From Spirochaetota bacterium (GTDB lineage Bacteria > Spirochaetota > UBA4802 > JAFGJZ01), in assembly GCA_023396665.1 (NCBI GenBank), contig JAEWVL010000194.1, forward strand, positions 1-6,584: a DNA stretch of 6,584 nucleotides. Direction: 5' to 3'. Positions 5,648 to 6,584 of this stretch are shown piece after piece (position 1 is the first letter of the stretch; each line of letters starts with the position of its first letter). The notes under the pieces were generated by a model. It ran no database searches. It was not told where the DNA came from and was given only the letters and a program-made list of their open reading frames with translations. The position numbers and the translations under genes are program-made.

Positions 5648-6584
5648 TCAGTTCCTGTTCTTATCTACGATTTTCGCCTTCTCAATCCAGGGCATGAGCG
5701 CACGAAGCATTTTACCGACGATCTCAATGGGATGATCGAGCCATATTCTGCGCTTGGCAAGAAATGATGCCTGTTTTACCTTGTTCTCGAGCATCCAGTC
5801 GCGTGCGAATTCACCCTGTTGAATGCGGCGAAGCACCTCTTTCATGCGAACCTTTGTATCATCAGTAATGACATAGGGCCCGGTAACATAGTCGCCGTAC
5901 TCAGCAGTATTCGAAATTGAATACCTCATATTGGTAAAACCGCCCTCATAGATAAGGTCGACGATCAGTTTCATCTCGTGAATACACTCGAAATAAGCCA
6001 TTTCTTCGGGATAACCCGCTTCGACCAGCGTTTCAAAACCGGCACGCATGAGATGAGTCACACCGCCGCAAAGAACAGCCTGTTCACCGAAAAGATCTGT
6101 TTCGGTTTCATCTTTGAAAGTAGTCTCGATAACACCCGCACGTGCACCGCCGATCATATTCGCATAGGCAAGCGCAAGTTCAAGCGCTTTTCCGGAATGG
6201 TTCTGATGTACGGCTACAAGACAGGGAACACCGGCACCCTTCTGATATTCCGCACGAACCATGTGTCCGGGGCCTTTCGGTGCAACCATGACCACATCTA
6301 TATTCGCGGGAACGATGATCTGGTTGTAATGAATGTTAAAACCGTGCGCGAACATGAGAACCTTGTTCTCGGAAAGATTGGGCTTTATGTATGTGTCAAA
6401 AATATCCCCCTGTGACTCATCGGGAACAAGCATCATGATCATGTCGGCCCACTTCGCGGCCTCCGCCACTTCCATCGGCTTGATGCCGGCGGATTCAACC
6501 TTCGCCCATGAAGGGCTCCCCTTACGGAGGCCGACAGCCACATCCGCGCCGGAATCTTTCAGGTTATTTGAGTGACCGTAGCCC
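5648..6584 (-). CDS. ilvC: Ketol-acid reductoisomerase (NADP+), class I, 5' end cut by the window
   Basis: About 311 residues are visible; the frame stays open to the right edge, so the internal GTG at 6541 is not the start. The enzyme isomerises and reduces acetolactate and acetohydroxybutyrate in valine, isoleucine and leucine synthesis. Numbering from the first full codon at 6583, the fragment starts GYGHSNNLKDSGADVAVGLR. Its first Gly fits the last Gly of the GxGxxG dinucleotide motif, so about 25-30 residues are missing. R20, S23 and S25 in VGLRKGSPSW suggest the NADPH-type phosphate loop. Catalytic residues sit at class I spacing: H80 (AHGFN), K103 (APKGPGH), D163 and E167 (TDLFGEQ), E199 and E203 (YFECIHE), and S224 (SISNTAEYGDY). 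The C-terminus is the short class I form. A terminator follows. Upstream ilv genes, if any, lie outside the window. Confidence 0.96.
   Translation of the reverse strand, partial: GYGHSNNLKDSGADVAVGLRKGSPSWAKVESAGIKPMEVAEAAKWADMIMMLVPDESQGDIFDTYIKPNLSENKVLMFAHGFNIHYNQIIVPANIDVVMVAPKGPGHMVRAEYQKGAGVPCLVAVHQNHSGKALELALAYANMIGGARAGVIETTFKDETETDLFGEQAVLCGGVTHLMRAGFETLVEAGYPEEMAYFECIHEMKLIVDLIYEGGFTNMRYSISNTAEYGDYVTGPYVITDDTKVRMKEVLRRIQQGEFARDWMLENKVKQASFLAKRRIWLDHPIEIVGKMLRALMPWIEKAKIVDKNRN

Noticed and set aside
5978..6415. A 145-codon plus-strand open frame opposite ilvC.
   Set aside because: It is antisense to the strongly conserved catalytic core of ilvC and has no protein features of its own.
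6539..6541. GTG as the ilvC start codon.
   Set aside because: The frame stays open upstream and encodes conserved IlvC sequence (NLKDSGAD), so this GTG is an internal valine.
6560..6584. Apparent five-residue deletion in the IlvC nucleotide-binding loop (GYG followed at once by HSNNLK).
   Set aside because: Aligned from the conserved NLKDSG backwards, the first visible Gly falls on the last Gly of GxGxxG, so the real loop simply continues beyond the window edge. No deletion is needed.

Overview
This window looks like ordinary chromosomal housekeeping sequence from a diderm (Gram-negative-type) bacterium. It holds six protein genes, two of them cut by the window edges. Two points argue for a diderm: a small secreted protein with the look of an outer-membrane beta-barrel, and a long PlsB-type glycerol-3-phosphate acyltransferase. 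Base composition is intermediate, with AT-rich intergenic stretches. Non-enteric diderms such as spirochaetes, Fibrobacterota or deltaproteobacterial groups would fit, but I cannot assign the organism from this sequence.

Layout, left to right. Bases 1-201 (minus) are the first 67 codons of a class I/II PLP-dependent aminotransferase. Its start codon overlaps the stop of the upstream minus-strand gene, a PflX-type radical SAM protein (198-1139). A 168-base divergent spacer separates that pair from the only plus-strand gene, the putative 199-residue outer-membrane barrel protein (1308-1907). A 73-base convergent spacer with no recognisable terminator follows. The minus strand then carries plsB (1981-4473), a 219-base AT-rich spacer, nadC (4693-5529), a spacer with a clear hairpin-plus-T-tract terminator (about 5569-5593) and a second hairpin, and the 3' part of ilvC (5648 to the right edge).

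The functions are basic metabolism: branched-chain amino acid synthesis (ilvC), NAD synthesis from quinolinate (nadC), the first acyl transfer of phospholipid synthesis (plsB), and an uncharacterised radical SAM/aminotransferase pair that is probably translationally coupled. The strong terminator after ilvC suggests that ilvC and nadC are mostly separate transcription units. plsB may be read from nadC or from its own promoter in the AT-rich spacer.

I found no mobile element, CRISPR array, RNA gene, toxin-antitoxin pair or defence system, and no convincing novel system. The points most worth following are the radical SAM/aminotransferase coupling, the unidentified barrel protein, and the cramped region upstream of nadC.
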